NCBI GenBank assembly: GCA_000421065.1
Contig: ATWD01000001.1
Coordinates: forward strand, 124,001 to 188,000
Origin: Acidobacteriaceae bacterium TAA 166
Lineage (GTDB): Bacteria > Acidobacteriota > Terriglobia > Terriglobales > Acidobacteriaceae
Reading direction: 5' to 3'
DNA: 64,000 nt
Under the pieces are notes generated by a model. It had not been told where the DNA came from. It searched no databases and saw nothing but the letters and a program-made list of their open reading frames with translations. This document shows, piece by piece, positions 16,529 through 25,931 of the stretch. Position 1 is the first letter of the stretch; the number at the start of each line of letters is the position of its first letter. The translations under genes were made by a program, and so were the position numbers.

Positions 16529-17658
16529 GCGGTCGCGCTCTCGTACGGAATCTGAATGGTCACTTCATAACCGCCAGCCGGCGGTGCTGCGGTCAGGAAT
16601 TCGTGGCTTCCCGGGTAGAAATAGGCCAGACGCTCTCGTGTGTTCGCTAATCCGATTCCATGTCCCTTTGTTCCGGAGTCAGAGAGCCCACAGCCATTGT
16701 CCCGCACCTGCATCCAGAGCCGATCTCCTACTCGCTTCACGTGTGTCTCGAGAGTGCCCCCCTCCTCCATCGGCGCTATTCCATGCTGAATTGCATTCTC
16801 TACGATTGGCTGCAACAGGAAGCAAGGGATGAGTCCGTTCAGCGCTTCCGGAGTAACATCAATCTTTATGTCCAGCCGTTTTGCAAAGCGAACTTTCTGA
16901 ATCGCCAGATAACTCTCGATGACTCGCAGTTCTTCCGAGAACGGCACTTTCTCCGGCGCTCGATGCTGCAGTGTTCGCCGCAAGATCGTGTTCAGGTGCG
17001 AAACGGTGGTCATCGCCTCGTTACTTCTCCCCTGCACCATCAGGCTCGTAATGGCGTTGAGAGTGTTGAACAGGAAGTGAGGCTCCATCTGCATCTGGAG
17101 AGCCTTGAGCTGCGACTGGGTAAGTTGGCGCTCCACTTCTATTTTCTGAATCAACGCTTGTTGTGCCTGAAACTGTGCAAACCATAGCGCAGAGAATCCG
17201 TAGACGCAGCCGTAGATCGCCAGATCCAGGCCAAACCGTTCAAGGGATGTTACGTAGAAGCCCGAATACGCATGGCCCCATACGGGCCAATGCACTGAAT
17301 CCCAGCGGATCGTCGCAGTCAACAATAGAAGATGAAGCTCTCCAACCACGCTGGCGATGCCAAGCTGCAGTAAGAATCCGCGAAGGGAAAAGTGAAGGAA
17401 CGTCGGCCAACGCTTGGCACATTGCCAGATCATAACCGTCACGGCAACCCACCAATACCACGACACGAAGCCGAATAGCAACGAAGGCAGAAACGATGTA
17501 TGCAGTCCGTGGAATACAAAATTCAGGTGGCATTCGCGTGCAGTCATCGCAGTCAGAGCGCTTACGACCGCGAGAATAGCCAGCAAACCTATTGCGCCGA
17601 CTCCAGGCACTAATCGGGCTCCCCCAGCTCTGAACCTCTTGTCCATCAAACTTTGCAC
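16525..17658 (-). CDS. LytS/YehU-type sensor histidine kinase (module A)
   Basis: The 377-residue membrane kinase has about four hydrophobic segments in residues 22-165 and a short coiled linker. A His_kinase-family core follows with MEPHFLFNTL (phosphoacceptor His194), then IVENAIQHGI (N box) and DNGCG...GHGIGLANTRERL (G boxes). It lacks an obvious extracellular sensor domain, so it may sense through its membrane part. It lies 53 bases downstream of the TonB receptor gene and overlaps its regulator. Confidence 0.92.
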   Translation of the reverse strand: MQSLMDKRFRAGGARLVPGVGAIGLLAILAVVSALTAMTARECHLNFVFHGLHTSFLPSLLFGFVSWYWWVAVTVMIWQCAKRWPTFLHFSLRGFLLQLGIASVVGELHLLLLTATIRWDSVHWPVWGHAYSGFYVTSLERFGLDLAIYGCVYGFSALWFAQFQAQQALIQKIEVERQLTQSQLKALQMQMEPHFLFNTLNAITSLMVQGRSNEAMTTVSHLNTILRRTLQHRAPEKVPFSEELRVIESYLAIQKVRFAKRLDIKIDVTPEALNGLIPCFLLQPIVENAIQHGIAPMEEGGTLETHVKRVGDRLWMQVRDNGCGLSDSGTKGHGIGLANTRERLAYFYPGSHEFLTAAPPAGGYEVTIQIPYESATA

Positions 17659-17711
17659 GCCAACTCCTTTCCCGTGAGAATAGCCCTCGACCCAACCTCT
17701 ACGTGATCGCC

Positions 17712-20480
17712 CTAAAAAGTAAAGCGTACTCCCAACTCGATACGTCGGGCAGTATCTGCAGCAATTGGCTGCCCTACTGTCGAGGAAGAGAGCACCGTGC
17801 TCACCGCCGTAACATTCGTGTGATTCAGAACATTCGCGCTGCGAGCATTGAGCACAAGGGTGCGGATATGGTCTTTGTCGTTGGTGTTGAACTGAAAGGT
17901 ACGATTGAGATTCAAATCAAGATACGCCACGGCAGGCATCGTTCCAAGATTGCGCGGCACGTCTCCATTCACGGTATTGGGTGTAAGCAGTCCAAACCGC
18001 GTCGGGTAGACGTCTGTGTTGGAGACAGATGCTCCCCTGGCGTAAGCCGGCCGGTCATTGAAGATCCCATCGCCGTTGTTATCCGTCCCCGTAGTGATGT
18101 TGTAGGTTCGCCCGCTTCTGGCGCGAAACTGCTCGGAGAGCTGCAACTTCCACGGCAGAGACAGGCTCCCGATCAGGGTGATCACGTTTGGCGCATACCA
18201 GTCAATGCGTGACGATTCTCCCATCTCGCTGTAGCTGGATTGAGGTATGCCAGTACTTGAACCACCATCCGATTTCACATAGTTCATATGCAGGTAGTTG
18301 GCGTTGAAGCTGAACCATTTATAGCTGTTTTGCTGAAGGCTCAGGATCACCATCGTTCCCTGGGTATGGCCCGAGTTCTCGTAGCGGAAGATGTTCTGAT
18401 TCGGGGCCTGAGGCCGCGGCGCGAGTAAGGCCGCAGTTGGATCGGGTGCATTGCCGACCGTGCTCGCGACCATCGGAGCATTGACGTTTCTTTCCCGGAG
18501 TTGGCCCCAGTTGTCTCCCAGAGTTAGGTCAGCCTGGACCTGCCAGTGATGTTGAAACTCGTGCTCGACGCGGAGGTCTACTCCTAGGTTGGGTGGCTGC
18601 TCAAGGGAGCGTGGAAACTGCCACAAGGTTCCGATCTGGATCGATCCGGGTACAGGCGTCAGGGGATTGCTGTAGTTCGGAGAATACATGGTCAACTGCC
18701 GCTGGCGAACGCCGTTCAAGCGATAGACCATGGTTGCAAAGCTCGGATTGTTGTTGGAGTTAAACAGCCCTGTTCGCAGATGGAAAACCCACGTCGATTT
18801 TTTATCCGGAGTCCAGGTGATTCCGACACGAGGCTGGAAGTTGGCAAAGCTGCCTGGTGTCGTCTGGAACTGGTAGCGCAATCCTCCCGAAACCATGAAA
18901 TGTGGGGTGAGTCTGATGTCGTCTTGCGCGAACAGGCCAACGCGCCACTGCGTGAGAGACACCAAGGGGGTCCCCATGGTGATCTGGTACGTCGTCGGAT
19001 TGCCGCCGGGGAGGTTCTGCAAAGCCCGGCGATATTGATCGATTGGTTTGATGGTCTCGGTTCGGCCCGTTGGATTGTTGTTCGCATCCAATACCGGGGC
19101 ACTGCCTCCGCCGAAGACATAAGCGCCATTGAAGGTATCAGGATCATGGTTATGGACAAAAATGCCAAGGGACTGAATGCCTGCGGTCCATGAATGTTTG
19201 GCCTGGGTGCCCCTCACATCATCGTCAATCTCCAGATCACGCTCCCGGTCATTGAGATTCTGACTGGTAGCTCCTCCACGAGAGAAGAAGCCGGATACCT
19301 GGAGTGCAGGGGCAGTCGAATTGGGAGTCTGTTGCGTCCGCTTCCATGTATAACCAATGCGGGTCTCGTGCAACAGCGTTGGGCTGAGTGTCTGTGTGTT
19401 GGTGAATCGAAGATCGTACTCGCGGGCGACACCTGCATATCCAGCCTCTGGGAGTGTCAAACCACCGACTCCCTGATTCCCCTGGCTGTTGACATTCGCC
19501 GAGAACGAAAGGTTCGCAACGTCTTTCGAAGTTACCTGCCAGTCACCACGAACAGAACCGAGCCAGAGGCGCTGCGGAGCAGATACCGTCTCTTGGTACG
19601 GAGCCGAATTGCCATGCGCGTCAAGCGTCGTCGCATTCACCACATTGAACTCATCAATATCCCGCTTCTCCAGCGCGAGAGCGAAGTCTGTTTTCTTCGC
19701 AGTGATCGGTCCGCTTAGTTCAAATCCATAGCGCCTTCTCCCCGCAGGTGTCGCGGTAATGGAGAAGGGATTGGTCGCGTTGAACGACCCGTCGCTGTCC
19801 GTGTAGAAGAGCGCTCCGTGATAAGACCTCGCACCTGGTTTTGTCGTAATCTCGATGCGACCTCCAGTCCAGGGAGGACTCTCGTATTCGGCGGAAAACA
19901 GCTCCGGATTGATGCGAATCGATGCAATCGCGCTCTTCGGTGGCAGAACGCTGGCATTTTGGAATCCGTCGACGACTACGAGAGCCGATTCGGCAGGCCC
20001 CCCGGCTGAACCGGCTAAGGCCTGCAACTGAATCAGGAGGTCATCAGGATCGTCCGCGAGTTGTTGGACCTGTTGAGTATTTAGGAGGGTGGTTCCCGCT
20101 CCGCGTCCGCTGTCGATTCCGGTGTCTCCATTTACGTCCACATCCGTCTGCACGGATGCAATCGCCAGTTGGACGCTCAGACGCACAGTACCTCCTATAC
20201 GCCCCCGAGCGCGAACTGTTCCGCTTGCAAAGCCCTGGGCCTCAGCAGTAACCACAACCGAAGCACCTGAGACGCACGGCAACGTGTAAGTTCCTGACTC
20301 GTCTGTAACCCCTTTTTCACCACCAGCAGCCTGTACTCGCGCTCCGGGGATGATGGCTCCTGTTGGATCAGTGATCGTTCCCTCGACGCGGGTTCCGTCA
20401 GTGCAAGTCCGCTGCGCCGAAGAGTACGCCCCTGTCGAGAAAACTGCCAAAATCAGCCACTTTAGCCTGTTTCGATACAT
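17712..20480 (-). CDS. Oar-like TonB-dependent outer-membrane receptor (module A)
   Basis: The 922-residue protein has a signal peptide (MYRNRLKWLILAVFSTGAYSSAQ). A carboxypeptidase-regulatory-like beta domain at about residues 30-115 contains GTITDPTGAIIPGARV. A plug-like region follows (IQLQALAG...VVVDGFQN, then SIRINPELFSAEY), and then a long 22-strand-type barrel ending in the outer-membrane signature RRIELGVRFTF. These receptors are expanded in Acidobacteriota and are presumed to take up polymers or large ligands; the ligand here is unknown. As first gene of the receptor-kinase-regulator unit it is probably controlled by its own two-component system. Confidence 0.88.
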   Translation of the reverse strand: MYRNRLKWLILAVFSTGAYSSAQRTCTDGTRVEGTITDPTGAIIPGARVQAAGGEKGVTDESGTYTLPCVSGASVVVTAEAQGFASGTVRARGRIGGTVRLSVQLAIASVQTDVDVNGDTGIDSGRGAGTTLLNTQQVQQLADDPDDLLIQLQALAGSAGGPAESALVVVDGFQNASVLPPKSAIASIRINPELFSAEYESPPWTGGRIEITTKPGARSYHGALFYTDSDGSFNATNPFSITATPAGRRRYGFELSGPITAKKTDFALALEKRDIDEFNVVNATTLDAHGNSAPYQETVSAPQRLWLGSVRGDWQVTSKDVANLSFSANVNSQGNQGVGGLTLPEAGYAGVAREYDLRFTNTQTLSPTLLHETRIGYTWKRTQQTPNSTAPALQVSGFFSRGGATSQNLNDRERDLEIDDDVRGTQAKHSWTAGIQSLGIFVHNHDPDTFNGAYVFGGGSAPVLDANNNPTGRTETIKPIDQYRRALQNLPGGNPTTYQITMGTPLVSLTQWRVGLFAQDDIRLTPHFMVSGGLRYQFQTTPGSFANFQPRVGITWTPDKKSTWVFHLRTGLFNSNNNPSFATMVYRLNGVRQRQLTMYSPNYSNPLTPVPGSIQIGTLWQFPRSLEQPPNLGVDLRVEHEFQHHWQVQADLTLGDNWGQLRERNVNAPMVASTVGNAPDPTAALLAPRPQAPNQNIFRYENSGHTQGTMVILSLQQNSYKWFSFNANYLHMNYVKSDGGSSTGIPQSSYSEMGESSRIDWYAPNVITLIGSLSLPWKLQLSEQFRARSGRTYNITTGTDNNGDGIFNDRPAYARGASVSNTDVYPTRFGLLTPNTVNGDVPRNLGTMPAVAYLDLNLNRTFQFNTNDKDHIRTLVLNARSANVLNHTNVTAVSTVLSSSTVGQPIAADTARRIELGVRFTF

Positions 20481-20622
20481 GAACCGCCCCGCTTCCTGGT
20501 TCCAAAGTCCCAGACGCGGCGGATGCTATCGAGGCTTTTGCAAGGAAGGGCCGATTTGAGGCGCTGAACAACCATGCGTGCCCGCGAATCGATCTTCGCA
20601 ATCAACGAAAGGAAGCCGTTCC

Positions 20623-21168
20623 ATGAATCCGACACAAACGCGTCCCGGCTGCTACTGGAAGACCAACGACCCTGCCGACCTTGCCTTCGATGAGGCGGGG
20701 CCGGAGAAACCGGAGACGATTCGCTGCTACAACATGCAGGACCACCTCAATCGAAGCGAGGTGCGCCATGTCCCTGTCGCCGGGCTGGAGTTTCTCGCGG
20801 CCGGTCATTTCGGCGAGAGCAGACCCTCGGGTCTCGGCTCGACCACGAGATGGACCGGCGACAGCCATCGCTACGGCGTCTACCGTAACCCGTCCGGCCT
20901 CTACAAGAACGGCATCGTGATCATCGAATGCCACGGCGCGGGCATGCGCGCCTATGCGTTTGACAATCTGGTAGCAGGCGAAACCTGGGAGCACATCGCA
21001 ACAAGCTTCTCGCCAGAGATGATCTGGAACCTGTGTCATCAAATCGCCGACTCTTATAGCACCGCGAGGGATGCGGAGCGCCATATCAACTTCCGAGCGT
21101 TCGCTGAAGGCCGGTTGAAGAAACGCAAGAGGCGCAACCAGATTTTCGTCCAGATGGTGACCGCCTGA
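20623..21168 (+). CDS. Hypothetical protein (181 aa)
   Basis: ATG 20623 follows GAAAGGAAG; an earlier in-frame ATG at 20578 has no site. The soluble product begins MNPTQTRPGCYWKTNDPADL and ends in a basic KKRKRRNQ segment. No family or catalytic motif is recognised. It opens the second stretch of the accessory array after the minus-strand module A and has coding character throughout. Confidence 0.6.
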   Translation: MNPTQTRPGCYWKTNDPADLAFDEAGPEKPETIRCYNMQDHLNRSEVRHVPVAGLEFLAAGHFGESRPSGLGSTTRWTGDSHRYGVYRNPSGLYKNGIVIIECHGAGMRAYAFDNLVAGETWEHIATSFSPEMIWNLCHQIADSYSTARDAERHINFRAFAEGRLKKRKRRNQIFVQMVTA

Positions 21169-21224
21169 TTCTGCCCTTTTCCTTCCTATCCAACTCTCCC
21201 TCGCAACATTGACGGCGGGCACTC

Positions 21225-22343
21225 ATGCTCTTCGATATAGCCGCTTTTCGCACTCCCTTGCCGGCGAGGGTCCAGGTCTTTGCGTCCGGCGCGAACCGGC
21301 TCGCTGAGATTCGCGGTTTCGCCAGACTGGGTATCCCGGTCGGCGTTTCCGTCAATCATCTCAACGAGGCGGCGATCTCCGAGCTGATCGACCTTCAGCA
21401 GCCAGTCATGATCGATAGCGGAGCGTTCAGCGAGGTAGCCTTCGGCCCTGAAGGCGCTCGGGTCGTTTCGCAAATTACTGACCATGACTGGCGACACAGG
21501 CTCGCAGTATACCTTCGCCTGGCCTCTTCGCTTCGCACTAAGGCAATGCTGGTGGTCCCGGATCAGGTCGGCAATCAAGACGAGACCTTGCGGCGGTTGA
21601 CTCTGTATCGCGCGGAGATAGAGGCAATCGCCATGACAGGAGCGACCCTTCTCCTGCCTCTCCAGGTCGGTTCAATGTCCCACACTCAGTTCCTGAAAGC
21701 AGCAGAGTTGGCGGCAGGCGTTCCTCTCGTGCCAGCAATGCCAATGCGCAAAGCCGCGACCTCCGCGACGGCGTTGATTGATTTCGTTCAAGAGAGCCAG
21801 ACGCAACACATTCATCTTCTCGGCATGGGAATCGACAATCACCAGGCGGCGAAGATCCTCCAGCTAATCCGGCATTTCAGCCCGAACACCAGCATCAGTC
21901 TCGATTCGAACCGGATTCGCGCCGTAAGCGGCGGCTCACGCCCACTTACTCTGTTGGAGGCCGAGTTACGCTCCACTGAGCCGGGGTTGGTCTACGGAGA
22001 GGTGGAGTCGCGAGTCCTTGAACTGGCGGGCGTGAGCCTCGATTACACCGATCTGGTCGCTTCTCCCTCGTTGTGGTGTACGGCACAGCACCTATTCGCC
22101 ATAGCCTTGGCTGCCTGCATGACGCCCGACGAAAACGAAAGCTTTTGTTGCGATCCGGACGGTTTTCTTCAAACGCCCTTCCGCGGCAACGATGAGTTCC
22201 TGTGGATCGAACATCCCTTGATCGATCTCGAACTCAATCGTGCGTGGGAGGCGCACGTCGACCAGACCATCCGCGGGGCTGTGCGCACTGCGGCAATCGT
22301 AAACGTCTTTCGACACTCTCCCGCACGGAAACAATGCGCATAA
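21225..22343 (+). CDS. tRNA-guanine transglycosylase-superfamily protein (DpdA-like)
   Basis: The 372-residue protein has the arrangement of a TGT TIM barrel. VMIDSGAFSE (Asp64) corresponds to the DSGGFQ base-recognition motif. VVPDQVGNQDETLRR and LLLPLQVGS follow, then HLLGMGIDN. SLDSNRIRA (Asp227) corresponds to FDC..PTRNAR, which holds the nucleophilic Asp. The C-x-C-x-x-C..H zinc site of tRNA enzymes is not seen; only CC near residue 307 is present. Short TGT homologues of this kind on phages and islands (DpdA) exchange guanine in DNA for a 7-deazaguanine. I infer DNA rather than tRNA as substrate from the mobile context. No preQ0 synthesis genes are in the window. Confidence 0.6.
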   Translation: MLFDIAAFRTPLPARVQVFASGANRLAEIRGFARLGIPVGVSVNHLNEAAISELIDLQQPVMIDSGAFSEVAFGPEGARVVSQITDHDWRHRLAVYLRLASSLRTKAMLVVPDQVGNQDETLRRLTLYRAEIEAIAMTGATLLLPLQVGSMSHTQFLKAAELAAGVPLVPAMPMRKAATSATALIDFVQESQTQHIHLLGMGIDNHQAAKILQLIRHFSPNTSISLDSNRIRAVSGGSRPLTLLEAELRSTEPGLVYGEVESRVLELAGVSLDYTDLVASPSLWCTAQHLFAIALAACMTPDENESFCCDPDGFLQTPFRGNDEFLWIEHPLIDLELNRAWEAHVDQTIRGAVRTAAIVNVFRHSPARKQCA

Positions 22344-22383
22344 CCCGTTGATGAGGATCGCGCCGGGAGGAAAGGAGATCAGC

Positions 22384-22818
22384 ATGAGGTTCGTATTTAC
22401 GGACGGCGGCAGAGCGGCAGCCGGTCACAAGAGGCAAGCCAGAGACTGTGTAACGCGCTCCATCTCCATCGCCACTGGCAGGCCCTACCAAGAGGTCTAC
22501 GACGCGTTGAATGTGTTAGCAGCGTCAGAACGGATTGGCAGGCGAAAGACTCACCGATCCAACAGCGAGTCGGGCGTCTATCGCCAAACATACCAACACT
22601 ATCTGGAATCTCTCGGATGGCGGTGGCACCCAACGATGACCGTAGGTTCGGGATGCCGGGTGCATCTGAGGACCGGCGAGCTGCCGGCCGGACGACTCAT
22701 CGTTTTGGTCTCGCGCCATATCACGGCAGTTGTCGATGGCGTCATTCACGACACGCACGATTGTTCCCGCTGCGGCACCCGCTGCGTCTACGGGTACTTT
22801 TGGCGCCCATCCCGATAA
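22384..22818 (+). CDS. Small putative papain-fold cysteine protein
   Basis: The ATG is preceded by GGAGGAAAGGAG. The 144-residue product has RDCVTRSISIATGRPYQEVYDAL near the N-terminus and RHITAVVDGVIHDTHD near residue 115. This spaced Cys...His...Asp arrangement on a helix followed by two strands is what NlpC/C39-like papain folds show. A C-terminal CSRCGTRC could bind metal. The enzymatic assignment is inference from residue order. It may be a peptidase or an inactive fold. Confidence 0.45.
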   Translation: MRFVFTDGGRAAAGHKRQARDCVTRSISIATGRPYQEVYDALNVLAASERIGRRKTHRSNSESGVYRQTYQHYLESLGWRWHPTMTVGSGCRVHLRTGELPAGRLIVLVSRHITAVVDGVIHDTHDCSRCGTRCVYGYFWRPSR

Positions 22819-22864
22819 GGCATTCCAACCATTTCACTCGTTCCGGGCACGAGGTCCCAACCGC

Positions 22865-23281
22865 ATGAACAACCTCGTCCTCACCCAGGATCAGCTTTTG
22901 GATATGGCCTTCGCTATCCTTCGTGCGACCGACGACGGAAACAAGCTTGCCGCTTCGGACCTGAAGCTCGTTCAACTGGCCGCAAACAATCTGCTCGACC
23001 TGAACGGCATGGCCCTCCTTCAGCAACTCCACGCCAACGCCACCAAACCTGAGGGGTACACAACCCCGTTTTTGTTTGGCATCAAGCATCTGACGATGGA
23101 CCCACGGGGCCTCGTTCGCTGGAGAGGAGCTGTGGTCGATCACTTCGATCACGCCGTTTGGAAGTCTGCGAAGTGGCGCGAGCGAATGTGGTTGGACGCG
23201 ACGAGCCTTGCTGCACGCTGCCGGGAACTCGAAGCACAGGGCATACGACCCACGGCCGCGAATGTGGCCAACAACCGCTAA
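22865..23281 (+). CDS. Hypothetical protein (138 aa)
   Basis: ATG 22865 was chosen; the frame extends upstream only as a shadow of the previous gene. The helical soluble product begins MNNLVLTQDQLLDMAFAILR. A middle segment reads TTPFLFGIKHLTMDPRGLVRW. No family recognised. It is part of a run of small genes each with its own ribosome-binding site. Confidence 0.55.
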   Translation: MNNLVLTQDQLLDMAFAILRATDDGNKLAASDLKLVQLAANNLLDLNGMALLQQLHANATKPEGYTTPFLFGIKHLTMDPRGLVRWRGAVVDHFDHAVWKSAKWRERMWLDATSLAARCRELEAQGIRPTAANVANNR

Positions 23282-23297
23282 CCACAGGAGGACCGTG

Positions 23298-23570
23298 ATG
23301 GCAGGCAAGAACCTCTATTGGGGCAGAAACGATTCTCACGAGTTCTGGGAGAGCGAAGATCGTGACTTGCTGATCCTTCGCGTTGATCGGGAGACGGCCT
23401 GGACCGCTCATCGCGATTACCGTTTCCTCTTTGCCTGCGACACCGCGAGACAGGGAGCAGAGCAACTGAATTCGGCCCTGTGCAACGACCGGGTTTGGAA
23501 GAAATCCTCCCAAGGCATATTTCGTCTCGTGTCTAGAACGTCACGTGCCGACAACGAGTTGTCGCATTGA
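23298..23570 (+). CDS. Hypothetical protein (90 aa)
   Basis: ACAGGAGGA sits seven bases before the ATG. The short product contains RNDSHEFWESEDRDLLILRVD, which suggests a small alpha/beta domain. No motif recognised. Confidence 0.55.
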   Translation: MAGKNLYWGRNDSHEFWESEDRDLLILRVDRETAWTAHRDYRFLFACDTARQGAEQLNSALCNDRVWKKSSQGIFRLVSRTSRADNELSH

Positions 23571-23608
23571 AAAATATGCCGTCGACCAAGCCACGAAAGG
23601 ACACGCAA

Positions 23609-23803
23609 ATGCACCGTTCTGCCCTAGCCGTGCTTCACATCGCCGCCGATGCTATCCGGCAGTGGGATGGCGTCATTGAGTCCACCGCGGAGATCGATCA
23701 CAAGTCCGGAGAGGTCATCTTCACCACGATTACGGGCGAGACCTATTCGCTTAAGCTCACCCGCGTTGAAGGAGATGGCAGCGAAACCCCCATCGAGCAA
23801 TAA
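23609..23803 (+). CDS. Hypothetical protein (64 aa)
   Basis: ATG 23609 follows AAAGGA. A TTG at 23567, overlapping the previous stop, is a less likely start. The product has a helix (ALAVLHIAADAIRQWDG) and two strands (EVIFTTITGETYSLKLTRV). Unrecognised. Confidence 0.5.
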   Translation: MHRSALAVLHIAADAIRQWDGVIESTAEIDHKSGEVIFTTITGETYSLKLTRVEGDGSETPIEQ

Positions 23804-23830
23804 CGTGCGGCAACCAAAGGAGCCATCGCC

Positions 23831-24265
23831 ATGCCCAACTTATGCGACTGTGCGGCTGGGGAGTGGCAGCAGGAGGTCGCCGAGTGGATTCTTAGCCGCT
23901 TTGGGGCAGCCTCCCTCGCCGACCCCAGAGAGAGAATCCGCAGGGTAGTCGAGGAAGCGTGCGAACTAGGCCAGGCGGCTAAATTGCCCAAGAAGCAAAT
24001 CGCGCCTATCGCAAGATACGTCTACGCGCACCCGGTTGGTTCGCTCCAACAGGAGACTGCGGGTTTGGTCGTAGCGCTTTTTGCTCTCGCGCATGCCCAT
24101 GGATTCGATCTTCTCCACGAGACTCGCAAGGAGATTGACCGCATCCTGTCGGTTCCCATCGAGGTCTCACGTCAAAGACAGGCACTCAAGGCACAAGCGG
24201 GGATTGCACGCATGCCCGGCGGCGCCATTCGGAATGTAAAGGACAGTCATGAGTCGGAAATCTAA
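23831..24265 (+). CDS. MazG-like NTP pyrophosphohydrolase-fold protein
   Basis: The 144-residue product shows the all-helical MazG pattern. WQQEVAEWILSRFG leads to RIRRVVEEACELGQAA, holding the E-E-x-x-E metal-binding core at about residues 36-40. A second helix pair (QQETAGLVVALFALAHAHGFDL) supplies further acidic residues. Proteins of this fold hydrolyse non-canonical or stress nucleotides. Such genes are common on phages and islands. It overlaps the next gene by 17 bases. Confidence 0.7.
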   Translation: MPNLCDCAAGEWQQEVAEWILSRFGAASLADPRERIRRVVEEACELGQAAKLPKKQIAPIARYVYAHPVGSLQQETAGLVVALFALAHAHGFDLLHETRKEIDRILSVPIEVSRQRQALKAQAGIARMPGGAIRNVKDSHESEI

Positions 24266-24533
24266 GGTGAACGCGCTGGTGGCACAGACTGCCGCAATCG
24301 AAAACGGCCTGAAGGTTCCAGCAAATCCTCCCCGCTATGTTGCGCTCGAACAGGATCTATTCGGCAACATTATTTGGGCGTACTTCGAGGAAACTCTCGA
24401 CGAGGTCAAGCAAGCCCTTGAGGACAGCGACACGAGTCATGTCGATCGTATCCGCATCTACGACATCGACACGGACCAGCAATATCTCCCCGTATGGAAG
24501 ATCGCCGATCTTGTAGACCTGGACGACCTATAA
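24249..24533 (+). CDS. Hypothetical protein (94 aa)
   Basis: The ATG overlaps the end of the MazG-like gene. The product has a basic N-terminus and an acidic C-terminus (VWKIADLVDLDDL). No family recognised. Tight overlap suggests co-translation with the upstream gene. Confidence 0.55.
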   Translation: MSRKSKVNALVAQTAAIENGLKVPANPPRYVALEQDLFGNIIWAYFEETLDEVKQALEDSDTSHVDRIRIYDIDTDQQYLPVWKIADLVDLDDL

Positions 24534-24608
24534 CCTCTCATCTTCGTGCAGGACGTTCCAAACCTATCTGGTGTCCATACCCGGTCGCGATTTCCGAAGG
24601 AATCTCCC

Positions 24609-25418
24609 ATGTCCAAACTCACCAAGCGACAGTCGGTGTTGCATAAGCAAGCTTGCGCGCTGTTGGAGAAAGATGTTCTCACCGACGACGACCGCATCTT
24701 CGTCCTTGAACACTGGCAGGAGAGCGCCCACCACATCAATAACGTCTCGGGCGCATTCTTCACACCAGTCGACCTCGCGCGCCATCTGGCAATCGAAGTC
24801 AGCGGAGCCGATGTCATCGATCTCTGCGCGGGGATCGGCTCACTCGCGTACGCGGTCTATCGACGGGGTGCGTCGGTCTACTCTCCTCCACAAATCACCT
24901 GCGTCGAGCTGAATCCGGATTATCTGGAGATCGGCCGCAAGGTGCTTCCCGAAGCGACGTGGGTGCTGGCCGATGTTTTCGACCTTCCACCTTCCCTCAA
25001 GGGCTTCGACTGTGCGATTGCAAATCCTCCATTCGGCCACATCAAGCACCAGGGCGCTCCTCCGCGCTACAAGGGCGGCGAGTTCGAGTACAAGGTCATC
25101 GACGTTGCCAGCGACCTCGCAAGGGACGGCGTGTTTCTCCTGCCTCAGTCGTCCTCGCCCTTCCAGCTCAGCGGACGGAGATGCTTTGAAGAGATTAGCC
25201 CGGAGAAATACAAACGCTTCTCCGAAGAGACCTCTGTCGAACTCGAAGCGAACTGCGGAATTGACACATCCTTCGCCACCCAGAGCTGGCGCGGCGTGTC
25301 GATTGTTACGGAGATCGCGCTAGCCGACTTCCGTGAGGCTCGTTCCCGAAGACAGGAAAAGGGCCATTCGTGGAAACAGCCGGGACTCTTCGAATCGGCA
25401 GACGAACAAGCAGCCTAG
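24609..25418 (+). CDS. Adenine-type DNA methyltransferase
   Basis: ATG 24609 has GAAGGA upstream. The 269-residue protein has SAM motif I DLCAGIGSL (71-79), an acidic ribose-binding VELNP (99-103), ADVFDLP, and the catalytic NPPFG (139-143) typical of N6-adenine and related amino-methyltransferases. An N-terminal FFTPVDLARHL is also a feature of N6 enzymes. There is no separate target-recognition domain and no restriction enzyme alongside. It is probably an orphan modification or antirestriction enzyme, which is inference. Confidence 0.8.
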   Translation: MSKLTKRQSVLHKQACALLEKDVLTDDDRIFVLEHWQESAHHINNVSGAFFTPVDLARHLAIEVSGADVIDLCAGIGSLAYAVYRRGASVYSPPQITCVELNPDYLEIGRKVLPEATWVLADVFDLPPSLKGFDCAIANPPFGHIKHQGAPPRYKGGEFEYKVIDVASDLARDGVFLLPQSSSPFQLSGRRCFEEISPEKYKRFSEETSVELEANCGIDTSFATQSWRGVSIVTEIALADFREARSRRQEKGHSWKQPGLFESADEQAA

Positions 25419-25443
25419 CCCTTCGAAACGGGAGCTTTTGCCT

Positions 25444-25893
25444 ATGAACGAGCCCGCGTTACACACGTTTGCTTACAGCGATCCTGTCCGGCAATGGATC
25501 GATCCACACGAATGCGGCTGGCAGGATGGCGGGTGCTTTATCTTCGCTGTCGCCCTCTGTTTGTGGCTAGCACCCGATGCCGAACCCGCCTGCCTCTATC
25601 GTGCCTCACTGATCGATGAGCAGACCGCAGACCACTGGGTCTGTTCCATCGGCGGAATCTTTATCGATTCCGATGGGGTGTACGACGCGGCGGGCCTGTT
25701 GTCTCGTTGGAGCCACAGCCGTCTGCTCAACGAACCGATGGTGCTCGAACTGCCAGCGCCAGAGAGCCGCGCAGTTGACGTGCTCAAAGACACAGGCGTG
25801 TCGAGGGAGATCGCGCGCTTACTGTCGATCAGGTTTGGCCGTCCGGCGCATGACCAGCTTCTTGCTGTCCTCGGTGCGGGAATCCAGGACTGA
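25444..25893 (+). CDS. Hypothetical protein with Cys...His...Asp order
   Basis: ATG 25444 with a GGGAGC site. The 149-residue product contains GWQDGGCFIFAVALCLWL, then TADHWVCSIGGIFIDSDGVYD. The sequence of a Gly-flanked Cys at a helix start, a His on a strand and a following Asp resembles papain-fold proteins, as does the unrelated-looking gene at 22384. No specific family was recognised. The enzymatic role is inference. Confidence 0.45.
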   Translation: MNEPALHTFAYSDPVRQWIDPHECGWQDGGCFIFAVALCLWLAPDAEPACLYRASLIDEQTADHWVCSIGGIFIDSDGVYDAAGLLSRWSHSRLLNEPMVLELPAPESRAVDVLKDTGVSREIARLLSIRFGRPAHDQLLAVLGAGIQD

Positions 25894-25931
25894 ATGACCT
25901 AAAGCTACTCCCCTGGGGGATGGAGGTAAAC

